A DNA stretch of 64,000 nucleotides from Hamadaea sp013361475 (GTDB lineage Bacteria > Actinomycetota > Actinomycetes > Mycobacteriales > Micromonosporaceae), in assembly GCF_040654195.1 (NCBI RefSeq), contig NZ_JBFAHM010000010.1, forward strand, positions 310,001 through 374,000, written 5' to 3'. The notes under the pieces are model-generated. The model was not told the origin of the DNA and made no database searches. It was given only the letters and a program-made list of their open reading frames with translations. Shown piece after piece: positions 1 to 7,448 of the stretch; positions within the stretch are counted from its first letter, which is position 1, and the number at the start of each line of letters is the position of its first letter. A program made the translations under genes and the position numbers.

Positions 1-53
1 CCCGGAGAAACTTTCACGAGTGTCGACGGAGATCGCGGTGACGCGACTCCACG

Positions 54-410
54 TCAGCTGAGGCACAGGCAGAACGGGTGACCCGCCGGGTCGAGGAAGA
101 CCCGGAACGTGGTGCCGGGCTGGTGGTCGTGCTTGGTCGCACCGAGCGCGATCACCCCCGCCTCCGCCTCGTCGAGGTCGTCGACGACCACGTCGAGATG
201 CATCTGCTGCGGCACCTCCTGGCTGGGCCACTTCGGGGCGGCGTAGTCCTCGACCTTCTGGAAGCAGATGCACTGGCCGTAATCGGCGCGGACCTCGTAC
301 CAGTCGCCCTCCGCCTTGACCTTCCAGTCCAGCATCGTCCCGTAGAACTCCGCGAGCGCGGCCGGGTCCGGACAGTCGATCACCAAGCTGGGATACCGTG
401 CGATAGCCAT
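54..410 (-). CDS. VOC family (glyoxalase-like) protein
   Basis: A 118-residue single-domain protein with the vicinal-oxygen-chelate fold: the opening MAIARYPSLVIDCPDP, the AEFYGTMLDW helix, the central HLDVVVDD strand and the terminal FRVFLDPAGHPFCL strand are typical of small actinobacterial glyoxalase/bleomycin-resistance-like proteins. Such proteins bind a metal or small ligand; the substrate cannot be predicted. The ATG at 408-410 is chosen because it places the first beta strand at the N-terminus; upstream in-frame codons read as non-family sequence. The Shine-Dalgarno is weak. A methyltransferase gene lies upstream on the same strand, 29 bases away. Confidence 0.85.
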   Translation of the reverse strand: MAIARYPSLVIDCPDPAALAEFYGTMLDWKVKAEGDWYEVRADYGQCICFQKVEDYAAPKWPSQEVPQQMHLDVVVDDLDEAEAGVIALGATKHDHQPGTTFRVFLDPAGHPFCLCLS

Positions 411-439
411 GCCCGGACCGTACCCGCGGCCCCCGACAA

Positions 440-1174
440 TCAGGCTTTCCGCCAGACGGAAACGTGGCTCTCGCTGTCGGAGGTGAACGGCGCTCCGCTC
501 CAGTCGGCCACTCGGCGTACCGGCTCCAGGCCGGCGAGCCGGGCCATGAGATCGCACTCGGCCGGCCAGATGTAGCGGAAGTTGCTCGCCCCATAGCGGG
601 TGCTGCCGTCGGCGTACCGGTAGTAGTGATGCGAGGTGCCCTGCTGCGTCACCATGTCATAGGTGTCGAAGCCGACATGCCCCTCGGAGACGTCGAACGG
701 CACCGCCGTCTGGCCCGGCGGGAACCGCCGAATGCCCGGGATCCACAGCTCGATCACGAAATGGCCGCCGGGCACGAGATGCCGGGCCGCGTTACGGAAG
801 CACTCGACCTGCTCGTCCTGCGTACGCAGATTGCCGATGCTGTTCCACACGAGGTAGACCAGCGAGAACTGCCCGGGGACCGTCGTCGTCGCCATGTCGC
901 CGACGACGACCGGGATCTCCTCGGCGGACGCCGACTTCCGCAGCTGGTCGACCATCGGCTGCGACAGCTCGATCCCCGACACCGGTACGCCCCGCGCCCG
1001 CAACGGCACCGCGACCCGGCCGGTGCCGATCGCGAACTCCAGCGCCGCACCCGATCCGGCCAGCTCGGCGAGGAAGTCCACCGCCGGGTCGAGCACGTCC
1101 GGGGCGTACATCGCGGCCGACGTCTCCTCGTACCGCTCCGCGGTCGCCTGGTCCCACAGGTCGCTGCTGGTCAC
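440..1174 (-). CDS. class I SAM-dependent methyltransferase
   Basis: A 244-residue protein with a Rossmann-type methyltransferase domain. The SAM-binding motif I reads LEFAIGTGRVAVPL, followed by the acidic strand VSGIELSQPMV and the motif II region VVVGDMA. The start is GTG at 1172-1174 with GAGGAG seven bases upstream (on the minus strand), so the longer open frame that runs into the N gap upstream is not coding. It probably transfers a methyl group to a small molecule; the acceptor is unknown. Transcription may continue into the VOC gene downstream. Confidence 0.85.
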   Translation of the reverse strand: MTSSDLWDQATAERYEETSAAMYAPDVLDPAVDFLAELAGSGAALEFAIGTGRVAVPLRARGVPVSGIELSQPMVDQLRKSASAEEIPVVVGDMATTTVPGQFSLVYLVWNSIGNLRTQDEQVECFRNAARHLVPGGHFVIELWIPGIRRFPPGQTAVPFDVSEGHVGFDTYDMVTQQGTSHHYYRYADGSTRYGASNFRYIWPAECDLMARLAGLEPVRRVADWSGAPFTSDSESHVSVWRKA

Positions 1175-1280
1175 GCGAGCTCCTCCTCGTTCGGTGCGGT
1201 CAACCCGGCACCCTATCGGCGATCTTCCGGTCTGTCGGCCCGATTTCTCCGCCCAGCGCGTTCCGGCTGGATGGGATCGG

Positions 1281-1444
1281 CGCTGGATCAGGGTTGTGGG
1301 GGGGGTGTTGGGGGGCAGTTTGGGGCGGGGAACCAATCGCGCGGGGGGCANNNNNNNNNNGTGGGGGTTGGTGGGGGGGGGGTGTGTGCGGGTTTTTCGG
1401 ACACACGCGGGCCAAACCACCCCCCCGAGAACCCTGATCCAGCG
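1281..1444. repeat. Family A palindromic repeat, expanded and interrupted copy
   Basis: The outer arms CGCTGGATCAGGGTT and AACCCTGATCCAGCG match exactly those of the four compact family A copies elsewhere in the window, but the interior is about 130 bases of G-rich low-complexity sequence (runs of G on one side, C on the other) instead of about 30. The assembly gap lies inside it. Either the copy is a diverged, expanded element or two ends were joined across an unresolved hairpin. Confidence 0.75.
1351..1360. other. Assembly gap (10 N)
   Basis: Ten consecutive N characters inside the G-rich part of the family A repeat. The round length suggests a scaffolding placeholder, so the true distance across it is unknown. 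Confidence 0.97.
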
Positions 1445-1458
1445 GCTCAGTGGCAGCG

Positions 1459-1740
1459 TCAGGCGAGCGGTGTCACCGCGGGCAGCGGGTGCGCGGGAGG
1501 TGGATGCGGTAGGTCCCGCGCGCCTTCGGGTCGCAATCCGTCGAGCAGCACCGCTATCGCCGCCACAACTGCCGTGACAGCTGCGCCAGCGGTTCGGCGG
1601 CGTGCCCCGGTGCGCACATGAGCAGCACGACGTCGGGACCGGTGACGTCGTCGCGTACGGCGCCTTGCTGCAACGCCGTGCTGCCAGCCGAATCCCTCGC
1701 CGCACCGGCGTCGGCGTTGCGTCCGGACGGCCTACTGATC
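1459..1740 (-). pseudogene. Decayed TetR (SbtR-like) regulator, C-terminal fragment
   Basis: On the minus strand one frame reads QQGAVRDDVTGPDVVLLMCAP and ends LAQLSRQLWRR, then hits a stop. The neighbouring frame continues AIAVLLDGLRPEGARDLP and ends at a TGA at 1459-1461. Together these match the C-terminal ligand domain of SbtR-type TetR regulators, in which LWRRY is followed by a DGLRPEG helix. The frame break, the lack of any recognisable HTH region upstream and the missing start indicate a remnant. No other gene occupies 1175-1899; apart from the repeat and this fragment I see nothing coding there. Confidence 0.7.
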
Positions 1741-1899
1741 ACCATCACCGCACCGGTCCCCGGCCCGGAGACGCTCGGCCGCGCCGACGTGCGTACGCAT
1801 TAGACCGGCAAGCTGGTGGTCACCATGGAGTGACCGGCGGGAGGCCGCCGAGCGGGGTAGGGTGCTCCAGTCTCGTACCTCCACCATGGAGACGGTCCA

Positions 1900-2484
1900 G
1901 TGAGCTACGCGCCAGTTACCACGCCGGTCGTTCCGCCGCGGCGTGGCCTGTCGACCGGCGCCGTCATCGGCATCGTGGCCGGCGGCCTGACGCTCGTCCT
2001 CGCGGCGGCGATCGTGATCGGCGTGGTCGTGTCCGGCCACGACACGATCCGGCTCAAGGCGACCGGTGTCAGCATGGAGCCGACGATCCGCACCGGTCAG
2101 ACCGTGACGGCAGAGAAGGTCGCCGCCGGGAAGTACCGGCCGAAGCGTGGTGACATCGTGGTCTTCAACGCACCCGCCTCCTGGCGAGCCACCGACGCGA
2201 ATCCGGCCATCGTGAAGCGGGTGATCGGGCTGCCCGGCGATCGGGTGTCCTGCTGCGACAGCACCGGACAATGGCTCGTCGACGGGCAACCGCTGAGCGA
2301 GCCCTACGTCACGACGCCGGGCACTGATCCGCCCTTCGACATCCTGGTCCCCGACGATCGGCTGTGGGTCATGGGCGACAACCGGGTGGCCTCCAACGAC
2401 TCACGCCGGATGTTCCTCGTCGGCAACGACGTCGGCATGGCGACCATTCCAGTATCGGCGGTCACGGCTCTCGTCCAGCCGTGA
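1900..2484 (+). CDS. lepB: signal peptidase I (S26 family)
   Basis: A 194-residue membrane-anchored peptidase that removes signal peptides from exported proteins. One transmembrane segment lies at about residues 20-45. Box B is GVSMEPT with the catalytic serine at S58; the general-base lysine is K106 in AIVKRVIGLPGD; the final box is MGDNRVASNDSR (about 158-169). All the catalytic residues expected for the family are present. The start is GTG at 1900. It is shorter than E. coli LepB, as usual in actinobacteria. Its last 84 bases overlap the 3' end of the convergent gene on the minus strand. A unique gene or one of several paralogues cannot be decided here. Confidence 0.93.
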   Translation: MSYAPVTTPVVPPRRGLSTGAVIGIVAGGLTLVLAAAIVIGVVVSGHDTIRLKATGVSMEPTIRTGQTVTAEKVAAGKYRPKRGDIVVFNAPASWRATDANPAIVKRVIGLPGDRVSCCDSTGQWLVDGQPLSEPYVTTPGTDPPFDILVPDDRLWVMGDNRVASNDSRRMFLVGNDVGMATIPVSAVTALVQP

Positions 2485-3195
2485 CCGGAGCCGGTCGGCC
2501 AGCGTCCCGCCGAACGCGACCGTGTCCTCGTGGGACGCGTACGCGATCCAGTCCAGCGACTCGTCGACCCAGATCCCTTCGGCGCCGCCGGAATAGCAGG
2601 GCACCATGAGGCTCAGCTCAATCGCGTAATCGGGGCCGCCCTCGCGTAGCTCGACGACCCGATGGGCGCCGAGGTCGTGCAAGACCTGGCGGATCAGCGC
2701 AGCCGTCGGCTCCTCCCACATCGTGCTCTCCGGGACGATCAGCACCTCGCGTGGCACATCGTTGGGGAGCATCGGATACCAGACGAGATTGACGACACCC
2801 CACCGCAGCTGCGCCCGCTCGCGCCACTCGGCCGACTCGTCCTTCGTGAGTACGCGCCGATATCCGATCGGCTCGACCTCAAGCTCAGCCTGCGCCGCCC
2901 ATTCGCGTACGCGTCCCGCGAACAGCCCGCGTTCGTCCGCCATCGCACGCGCCTCGGTCTCGTCGGCCGGCCGAGTGAACAGCGAATCCGCTTCCGCAGC
3001 CGCGCGCCGGAGCAGACTGGCCAGCTCCGGCGCGGGCGGCAGATCGTCGGCGTCGAGGCGCTCGACCTCGACGAGGATCGCGTTCACGACGTTGTATCGC
3101 GGGAAGGGTTTGGGAACGCTGTCACGGTTCCACAGCTCGGCGTGCCGGTCCATCAGGTAGCGCCGAGCCGTGTCGTGCAACGCCTGCGGGTCCAT
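2401..3195 (-). CDS. hypothetical protein
   Basis: A 264-residue soluble protein without signal peptide or transmembrane segment. I do not recognise the family. Notable features are an acidic, Trp-rich composition, a central segment WGVVNLVWYPMLPNDVPREVL that looks like beta strands, and a C-terminal stretch with WVDESLDWIAYASHEDTVAF. The ATG at 3193-3195 has GGGAGG upstream, a good ribosome binding site. Its 3' end runs 84 bases into the signal peptidase gene on the opposite strand. A role in the cytoplasm is all that can be inferred. Confidence 0.75.
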   Translation of the reverse strand: MDPQALHDTARRYLMDRHAELWNRDSVPKPFPRYNVVNAILVEVERLDADDLPPAPELASLLRRAAAEADSLFTRPADETEARAMADERGLFAGRVREWAAQAELEVEPIGYRRVLTKDESAEWRERAQLRWGVVNLVWYPMLPNDVPREVLIVPESTMWEEPTAALIRQVLHDLGAHRVVELREGGPDYAIELSLMVPCYSGGAEGIWVDESLDWIAYASHEDTVAFGGTLADRLRSRLDESRDRRYWNGRHADVVADEEHPA

Positions 3196-3303
3196 TCAGC
3201 GATCCTCCCGTACGCCCGCCACTTCGGTACCGATCGTGTCATGTTCAAGAAAATTAAGATCAACTTCTTGTAGGCTGAATATCTTCAAGGTACAACTTGA
3301 GTT

Positions 3304-3678
3304 ATGACAGCACGGACGATGGACTGGCAAGAACTCACCAACCTGACGCGAGGGCAGCCCTTCGTGGTCGAGCGGGTGCGCCTGGCCAGTGGCGTGGCGA
3401 TCGAGGGCGCGTTCGAGCCCCCGCAACTCGGCCAGCTCAGCCTGGAGGACCAGGTGTTCGTCACGGCTTTCGTCCGGTGCCACGGTTCCATCAAGGAGAT
3501 GGAGCGGATCTTCGGGGTGAGCTACCCGACCATCAAGTCCCGGCTCAACCGGATCACCCAGACACTCGCCTTCGTCGAAACCGATCCGGCGCCGTCGCGA
3601 GCCGACGTCATCGACCGGCTCCGGCGCGGCGAGATCGACGCCCAGCAGGCATTGCGCGAGTTGGAGGGCCAATCATGA
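3304..3678 (+). CDS. DUF2089-family HTH protein
   Basis: A 124-residue protein matching the DUF2089 core: LEDQVFVTAFVRCHGSIKEMERIFGVSYPTIKSRLNRI (about 52-89) is a helix-turn-helix, followed by a C-terminal SHOCT-like helix pair, ADVIDRLRRGEIDAQQALREL. The N-terminal zinc ribbon found in many DUF2089 proteins is absent; there are no CxxC pairs. It likely regulates its own operon by DNA binding (inferred). It is the first gene of three; the stop overlaps the next start as ATGA. The ATG at 3304 lacks a clear Shine-Dalgarno, and the 110 bases upstream are AT-rich with two short TTCAAG/CTTG dyads, suggesting a regulated promoter. Confidence 0.8.
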   Translation: MTARTMDWQELTNLTRGQPFVVERVRLASGVAIEGAFEPPQLGQLSLEDQVFVTAFVRCHGSIKEMERIFGVSYPTIKSRLNRITQTLAFVETDPAPSRADVIDRLRRGEIDAQQALRELEGQS

Positions 3679-3935
3679 TGCCGCAACTGGTGACCGTGAA
3701 GACCGTGCGTCTGAACCGTCGCCCCATCCGAATCTGGATTCCGGTGCTCCCCGTCCTGCTCGTCCTCTCGCCGGCGATCGTGCTGGCGGTGGGCGTGGCA
3801 GCGGTCGCGTGCCTGGTGTACCGCATCAACCTGCTGCGGGCGCTCGGCAGCGGCTGGCGGATCGTCTCCGCCCTTCCCGGCACCCGGCTCGGCATCGAGC
3901 ACGGGCGCACGGAAGTCCTCGTAACCATCAGGTAA
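3675..3935 (+). CDS. small membrane protein of the DUF2089 operon
   Basis: An 86-residue protein with one long hydrophobic stretch (about residues 19-46, WIPVLPVLLVLSPAIVLAVG onward), probably a single or hairpin membrane segment, followed by a basic tail. Its ATG overlaps the stop of the upstream DUF2089 gene by four bases, so translation is coupled. The family is not recognised. Position between an HTH protein and a SHOCT-like protein suggests a membrane partner of that small operon. Confidence 0.75.
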   Translation: MMPQLVTVKTVRLNRRPIRIWIPVLPVLLVLSPAIVLAVGVAAVACLVYRINLLRALGSGWRIVSALPGTRLGIEHGRTEVLVTIR

Positions 3936-3955
3936 GCCCACGAAAGGAAGGCACA

Positions 3956-4381
3956 GTGAACGAACAGCGCAAGGACATCCTGCAGATGCTTGCCGAAGGC
4001 AAGCTCACGGCGGAGGAGGCTGACCAGCTCCTCGCCGCTCTCGACCGCGAGGCAGCCGCCCCCACCACTCCCAGCTCGGACGCACGCCCGAAGGGAAAGC
4101 CGAAGTACCTGCGAGTCGTGGTGGATGCGACCGACGACGGCACGCCCAGCCGGGTCAACATCCGGGTGCCACTGCAACTGCTCCGGGCCGGCGTACGCCT
4201 GGCGGCGCTGATCCCCCCGCAGGCGCTCGGCGAGGCCAACAAGGAACTCTCCCGCTCGGGTATCCCGTTCGACCTGAGCCAGCTCAAGCCGGACCAGCTC
4301 GAAACGCTCATCGAGCACCTGGACGAGCTGACCGTCGACGTCGACCAGCCGGACGCGAAGGTCCGCATCTTCTGCGAGTAG
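3956..4381 (+). CDS. SHOCT-like domain protein
   Basis: A 141-residue protein. The N-terminal helix pair RKDILQMLAEGKLTAEEADQLLAAL (about 5-29) is the SHOCT-like module found at the start of YvlB/DUF4097-type proteins; the rest (YLRVVVDATDD, VNIRVPLQLLRAGVRLAALIPP) resembles the region that follows it in actinobacterial homologues. The start is GTG at 3956 with GAAAGGAAGG upstream. Third gene of the DUF2089 operon, 20 bases after the membrane protein. Function unknown; such operons are often linked to envelope stress (family knowledge, not shown here). Confidence 0.8.
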   Translation: MNEQRKDILQMLAEGKLTAEEADQLLAALDREAAAPTTPSSDARPKGKPKYLRVVVDATDDGTPSRVNIRVPLQLLRAGVRLAALIPPQALGEANKELSRSGIPFDLSQLKPDQLETLIEHLDELTVDVDQPDAKVRIFCE

Positions 4382-4384
4382 CAG

Positions 4385-4405
4385 CCGTCCGGAATCCTCG
4401 GACGG
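4385..4405 (+). terminator. Hairpin after the DUF2089 operon
   Basis: CCGTCCG and CGGACGG form a perfect 7-bp stem with a 7-base loop, starting four bases after the stop codon. No T tract follows. Confidence 0.5.
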
Positions 4406-4505
4406 ACCCCCGGGAAGGTGCTGGAACACCTCCCCGAGGTTCGCGCCCGCAAGTGCGGAGCACGATGGAACTACCGAGCTGAATTCTAACCGAATCGACT
4501 GCTCT

Positions 4506-4540
4506 GACCAGGGGCCGCCGGATACCGGTGGCCCCTGGCC
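4506..4540 (+). terminator. Strong hairpin upstream of 4568 gene
   Basis: Two 16-base arms (4506-4521 and 4525-4540) pair with one mismatch and one G-T wobble around a three-base loop. Probably the main terminator of the operon ending at 4381, or part of the leader of the next gene. Confidence 0.5.
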
Positions 4541-4567
4541 CATCCCTTGGCCCCACGAGGAGACTCC

Positions 4568-5110
4568 GTGTTCGGGATCGCCGGTTATCACCCCGTCGCG
4601 ACGGACACCGTGGCTGAAACGCTCAGCGCGCATGGACCGAAGCTCCGGGCGCTCGTCGGCCGGCGCCTCGAATCAGTGCTGGGCCTGTGCTTCACCGTCG
4701 ACGGCCAATGGTGCAGCACCCAGCCGCTCATCCTGCGGTTCGCCGGTACGCGACTCGAGATCGTCTTCGACGGCTTCGACCAGCTTTATCTGAGCTGGAA
4801 CACGATCGACACGGACGTTTCCATCGACACCCGCGATCAAGATGATCCCGAGATGGAATTGGCCTGGGGCGATCCGAGCCGGCCGGAGCTGGACGCCGTC
4901 CTCGGCTCGGAGGTCCGGCAGGTGTCCGTCCTGGAGAACGACTTCCACCTCGATCTGGTGGACGGGCGGCGCACCCGCTCATGGATGCTGGCCGGTCTCG
5001 AACTGGTCTTCGGCAACGGGCGGACGCTTCAGCTCTACAACGTGTTCAGCGAGACGACCCTCGAGCTGGATACGCCCGATTCGGATCGCCGACGACGGAC
5101 GGCCGCCTGA
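4568..5110 (+). CDS. hypothetical protein
   Basis: A 180-residue soluble acidic protein, rich in predicted beta strands (LILRFAGTRLEIVFDGFDQLYLSW, DFHLDLVDGRRTRSWMLAGLELVF). I do not recognise the family. The start is GTG at 4568 because GAGGAG sits five bases upstream; a TTG further upstream at 4547 lacks such a site. It stands between a hairpin and the MazG-like gene, 33 bases from the latter, and may be co-transcribed with it. Confidence 0.75.
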   Translation: MFGIAGYHPVATDTVAETLSAHGPKLRALVGRRLESVLGLCFTVDGQWCSTQPLILRFAGTRLEIVFDGFDQLYLSWNTIDTDVSIDTRDQDDPEMELAWGDPSRPELDAVLGSEVRQVSVLENDFHLDLVDGRRTRSWMLAGLELVFGNGRTLQLYNVFSETTLELDTPDSDRRRRTAA

Positions 5111-5143
5111 CTCGCCGGGCGGGCATGGGCCAAACTGGCGGTC

Positions 5144-5497
5144 GTGACAGACCACACGCCAGACGCGTTCGACTTCCACGCCTACCAACAGGCCGCCGCG
5201 CGTACGGGAGCGCCGATCGCGACCGATCACCCCATCGTCTATCCCACTTTGGGGCTGGTCAACGAGGCCGGCGAGGTCGCCGGGAAGGTGAAGAAGATCT
5301 TCCGGGATCGGGGCGGCGTGGTCACCGATGGGGACCGCGAGGCGCTGACCTTGGAGCTGGGCGACGTCTTGTGGTACCTCTCCGAGCTGTGCACCCGGCT
5401 GGACATCCGGCTGGAGGACGTCGCGGCCCGCAACATCACCAAGCTCGCCGACCGGGCCGCGCGGGGCGTCCTGCACGGCGAGGGCGACCAGCGCTGA
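5144..5497 (+). CDS. MazG-like nucleotide pyrophosphohydrolase
   Basis: A 117-residue all-alpha NTP pyrophosphatase. The metal-binding motif is visible as LVNEAGEVAGKVKK (ExxxE type, about 37-50) and LELGDVLWYLSELC (ExxD, about 68-81). Such enzymes cleave nucleoside triphosphates to monophosphate and pyrophosphate, often cleaning non-canonical nucleotides. It is a single-domain form, shorter than E. coli MazG. Start GTG at 5144. Confidence 0.85.
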   Translation: MTDHTPDAFDFHAYQQAAARTGAPIATDHPIVYPTLGLVNEAGEVAGKVKKIFRDRGGVVTDGDREALTLELGDVLWYLSELCTRLDIRLEDVAARNITKLADRAARGVLHGEGDQR

Positions 5498-5576
5498 GAC
5501 TGGCGCGCGACCCGGCCGCGCCGCACGGTCCGGCATCCCGGTACGCAGGCGCCTGCGTACCGTCCCCTCGGTCGGG

Positions 5577-6152
5577 TCATCGAGCAGGGGATGACCGGAG
5601 GACCGTCAGCGTCGGAGCGATCCGCAGCAGCTCGTCGAGCGTACTGTTCGCGGCGTTCTCCATCGCCGGTGTGGGCGTGAGCCGCCCGGCGGCATCCAGA
5701 GCCTGCCGAAGGTGGATCACGACCGAGTCCGCGACCGGAACCATGCGTAGCGCGGTGACGACCGGCTTGAGCTGGTGGACCGCCCGCAGGCCGCCGGAGG
5801 TCATGCCGTAGCTGACGAACGCGACCGGCTTGTCGTTCCACTCGCGGTAGAGGTGGTCCAAGGCGTTCTTCAGCGGAGCCGGATATCCGTGGTTGTACTC
5901 GGGAGTGACGATCACGAACGCGTCGGCGGCGGAGGCAAGGTCGCTCCACCGGCGCGTCTGCTCGTTGTCGTAGGGCAGGCCGTCGATGGCGGGGTGGGCC
6001 TCGTCCAGGAACGGCAGATCCAGCTGGGCGAGGTCGACCAGGTGGACGTCGAAGCCGCCGTGGTCACGCGCGACCTTGGTGAACCAGTCGGTGACCTGAG
6101 CGCCGACTCGGTTCGGCCGGGTGCTGGCGGTGATGACGGTCAGGCGAGGCAT
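5577..6152 (-). CDS. NADPH-dependent FMN reductase
   Basis: A 191-residue flavodoxin-like protein. The N-terminal phosphate loop ITASTRPNRVGAQVTDW binds FMN and the PEYNHGYPAPLKNALDHL segment (about 83-100) is the family hallmark of NADPH-dependent FMN/quinone reductases. The ATG at 6150-6152 has AGGAG ten bases upstream. Its 5' end overlaps the tail of the YczE-type membrane gene by 89 bases, so both are likely transcribed together from the MarR-controlled promoter. Likely role: two-electron reduction of quinones or flavins in redox or xenobiotic defence (inferred). Confidence 0.9.
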   Translation of the reverse strand: MPRLTVITASTRPNRVGAQVTDWFTKVARDHGGFDVHLVDLAQLDLPFLDEAHPAIDGLPYDNEQTRRWSDLASAADAFVIVTPEYNHGYPAPLKNALDHLYREWNDKPVAFVSYGMTSGGLRAVHQLKPVVTALRMVPVADSVVIHLRQALDAAGRLTPTPAMENAANSTLDELLRIAPTLTVLRSSPAR

Positions 6153-6735
6153 TACTGGCTCCTTTGCTGAGGGTGAAGTACGGCAATAGCCGGTGAACAA
6201 GCGGACCGATCGTCAACGCGTAGAGGACGGTGCCGGGTCCGACGGTGCCGCCGAGCAGCCAACCGGTGGCGAGGACCGCGAGTTCGATGCCGGTACGCAC
6301 GCGTCCGATGGAGAAGCCGCGCGCGGCCAGCCCGGTCATCAGCCCGTCACGCGGGCCGGGACCGAATCCGGCTCCTACATAGAGGCCGGTCGCGAGGGCG
6401 TTCGCGAGGATCGCCGCGATGAGGACCACCCACCGCACGGCCATCTGGCGGACGTCCGGGATGACCGCCAGGGCCGCTTCGGTGGCCAGGCCGACGAGTG
6501 CGACGTTGGCGACCGTGCCGTAGCCGGGCCGCTGACGTAGCGGGATCCAGGCCAGCAGCACCAGGACGCCGACGGCGTTGATCACCCACCCAAGCGGGAT
6601 CCCGGTGCGGCGAGCCAGGCCCTGGTGCAGCACGTCCCATGAGTCCAGGCCGAGGTCGGCTCGGACGAGCAGCGCGATGCTGAGTCCATACAGAGCGAGT
6701 CCGGCGTGGAGCTGAAGCAGTCTCCTTGGTGACAT
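6064..6735 (-). CDS. YczE/YyaS-type membrane protein
   Basis: A 223-residue protein with about five transmembrane segments (LHAGLALYGLSIALLV, VINAVGVLVLLAWIPL, WVVLIAAILANALATGLYVG and others). The motifs ADLGLDSWDVLHQGLA and GFGPGPRDGLMTGLA are diagnostic of the YitT/YczE-like family, whose transport or sensing role is undefined. The ATG at 6733-6735 lies in the middle of an 18-bp perfect palindrome, so repressor binding would cover the start codon. The last 30 or so residues are encoded in the overlap with the FMN reductase gene and are not hydrophobic. Confidence 0.85.
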   Translation of the reverse strand: MSPRRLLQLHAGLALYGLSIALLVRADLGLDSWDVLHQGLARRTGIPLGWVINAVGVLVLLAWIPLRQRPGYGTVANVALVGLATEAALAVIPDVRQMAVRWVVLIAAILANALATGLYVGAGFGPGPRDGLMTGLAARGFSIGRVRTGIELAVLATGWLLGGTVGPGTVLYALTIGPLVHRLLPYFTLSKGASNASPDRHHRQHPAEPSRRSGHRLVHQGRA

Positions 6736-6743
6736 GTCACCAA
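6726..6743. promoter_or_regulatory. MarR-type operator 1
   Basis: TTGGTGACATGTCACCAA is a perfect 18-bp palindrome covering the start codon of the YczE-type gene. A second, imperfect copy follows with its centre 31 bp away, next to the divergent marR gene. Confidence 0.75.
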
Positions 6744-6756
6744 GATAGGGCGGACG

Positions 6757-6774
6757 TTGGTGACATGTCAACTA
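6757..6774. promoter_or_regulatory. MarR-type operator 2
   Basis: TTGGTGACATGTCAACTA matches operator 1 with seven of nine half-site positions symmetric. It lies 20 bases before the marR start, so the regulator probably represses itself as well as the divergent genes. Confidence 0.7.
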
Positions 6775-6793
6775 GATTTGCTAGACTCGTGGC

Positions 6794-7264
6794 ATGACCG
6801 AAGCCCGCTGGCTCGACGACCGGCAGATGCGCGCATGGCTCGGCTACCGCCGGATGCGCCTCCTTCTGGATCTCCAACTCGCTCGCGAGCTGCAGGCCGC
6901 CAGCGGCCTGTCGGAGCCGGACTACGACGTGCTGTCGAACCTCTCCGCCCGCGACGACCTGGGCATGCGCCTGAGTGATCTGGCCGAGCACATGCGCTGG
7001 TCGAAAAGCCGGCTGTCGCACCACGTCACCCGCATGCAACAGCGCGGTCTGGTCGAGCGGCACGAATGCGCCGACGACGGGCGCGGTTCGCTGCTGAAGC
7101 TCACCGAGCAGGGCTGGCAGGCGATCCGAGAGGCCGCTCCGGGACATGTCGAATCCGTCCGCAAGCACTTCATCGACCTGCTCACCGACGACGAACTGGA
7201 CGCCCTCGACGCACTCAGTCATCGCGTGGTCGATCACTTACAGGAGATGGAGCTCAACCACTGA
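6794..7264 (+). CDS. MarR family transcriptional regulator
   Basis: A 156-residue dimeric winged-helix repressor. The wHTH core LSDLAEHMRWSKSRLSHHVTRMQQRGLVERHE (about 57-88) and the wing region CADDGRGSLLKLTEQGW are standard for MarR. The N- and C-terminal helices would form the dimer interface. It is divergent from the YczE/FMN reductase pair with two operator copies between them. A redox or aromatic ligand is plausible given the reductase target, but is not shown. Start ATG at 6794. Confidence 0.92.
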   Translation: MTEARWLDDRQMRAWLGYRRMRLLLDLQLARELQAASGLSEPDYDVLSNLSARDDLGMRLSDLAEHMRWSKSRLSHHVTRMQQRGLVERHECADDGRGSLLKLTEQGWQAIREAAPGHVESVRKHFIDLLTDDELDALDALSHRVVDHLQEMELNH

Positions 7265-7448
7265 TCTCCGACTGAGCCACCCCGACTACGCCGAGGTGAA
7301 AGCTTGGCGGAGGCCGGCACCGAGCTGCGAAGATCATTCGTTTTTGTCTGATATGCTGATTTTGGCCGGGACGAGCGGGACCGGCGATCGGTGCTGTCTC
7401 TCTCCCGAGAGGCGATCGGTGGGTCATAGCCGCGGAAGGGGCCCGAAG

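Noticed and set aside
1281..1444. Family A copy 1 as an insertion sequence
   Set aside because: No transposase, no target duplication visible, and the interior is low complexity.
440..1705. A long minus-strand frame through the N gap, continuing upstream of the methyltransferase
   Set aside because: It crosses unknown bases and low-complexity G-rich sequence; the methyltransferase has its own GTG with a good ribosome site at 1174.
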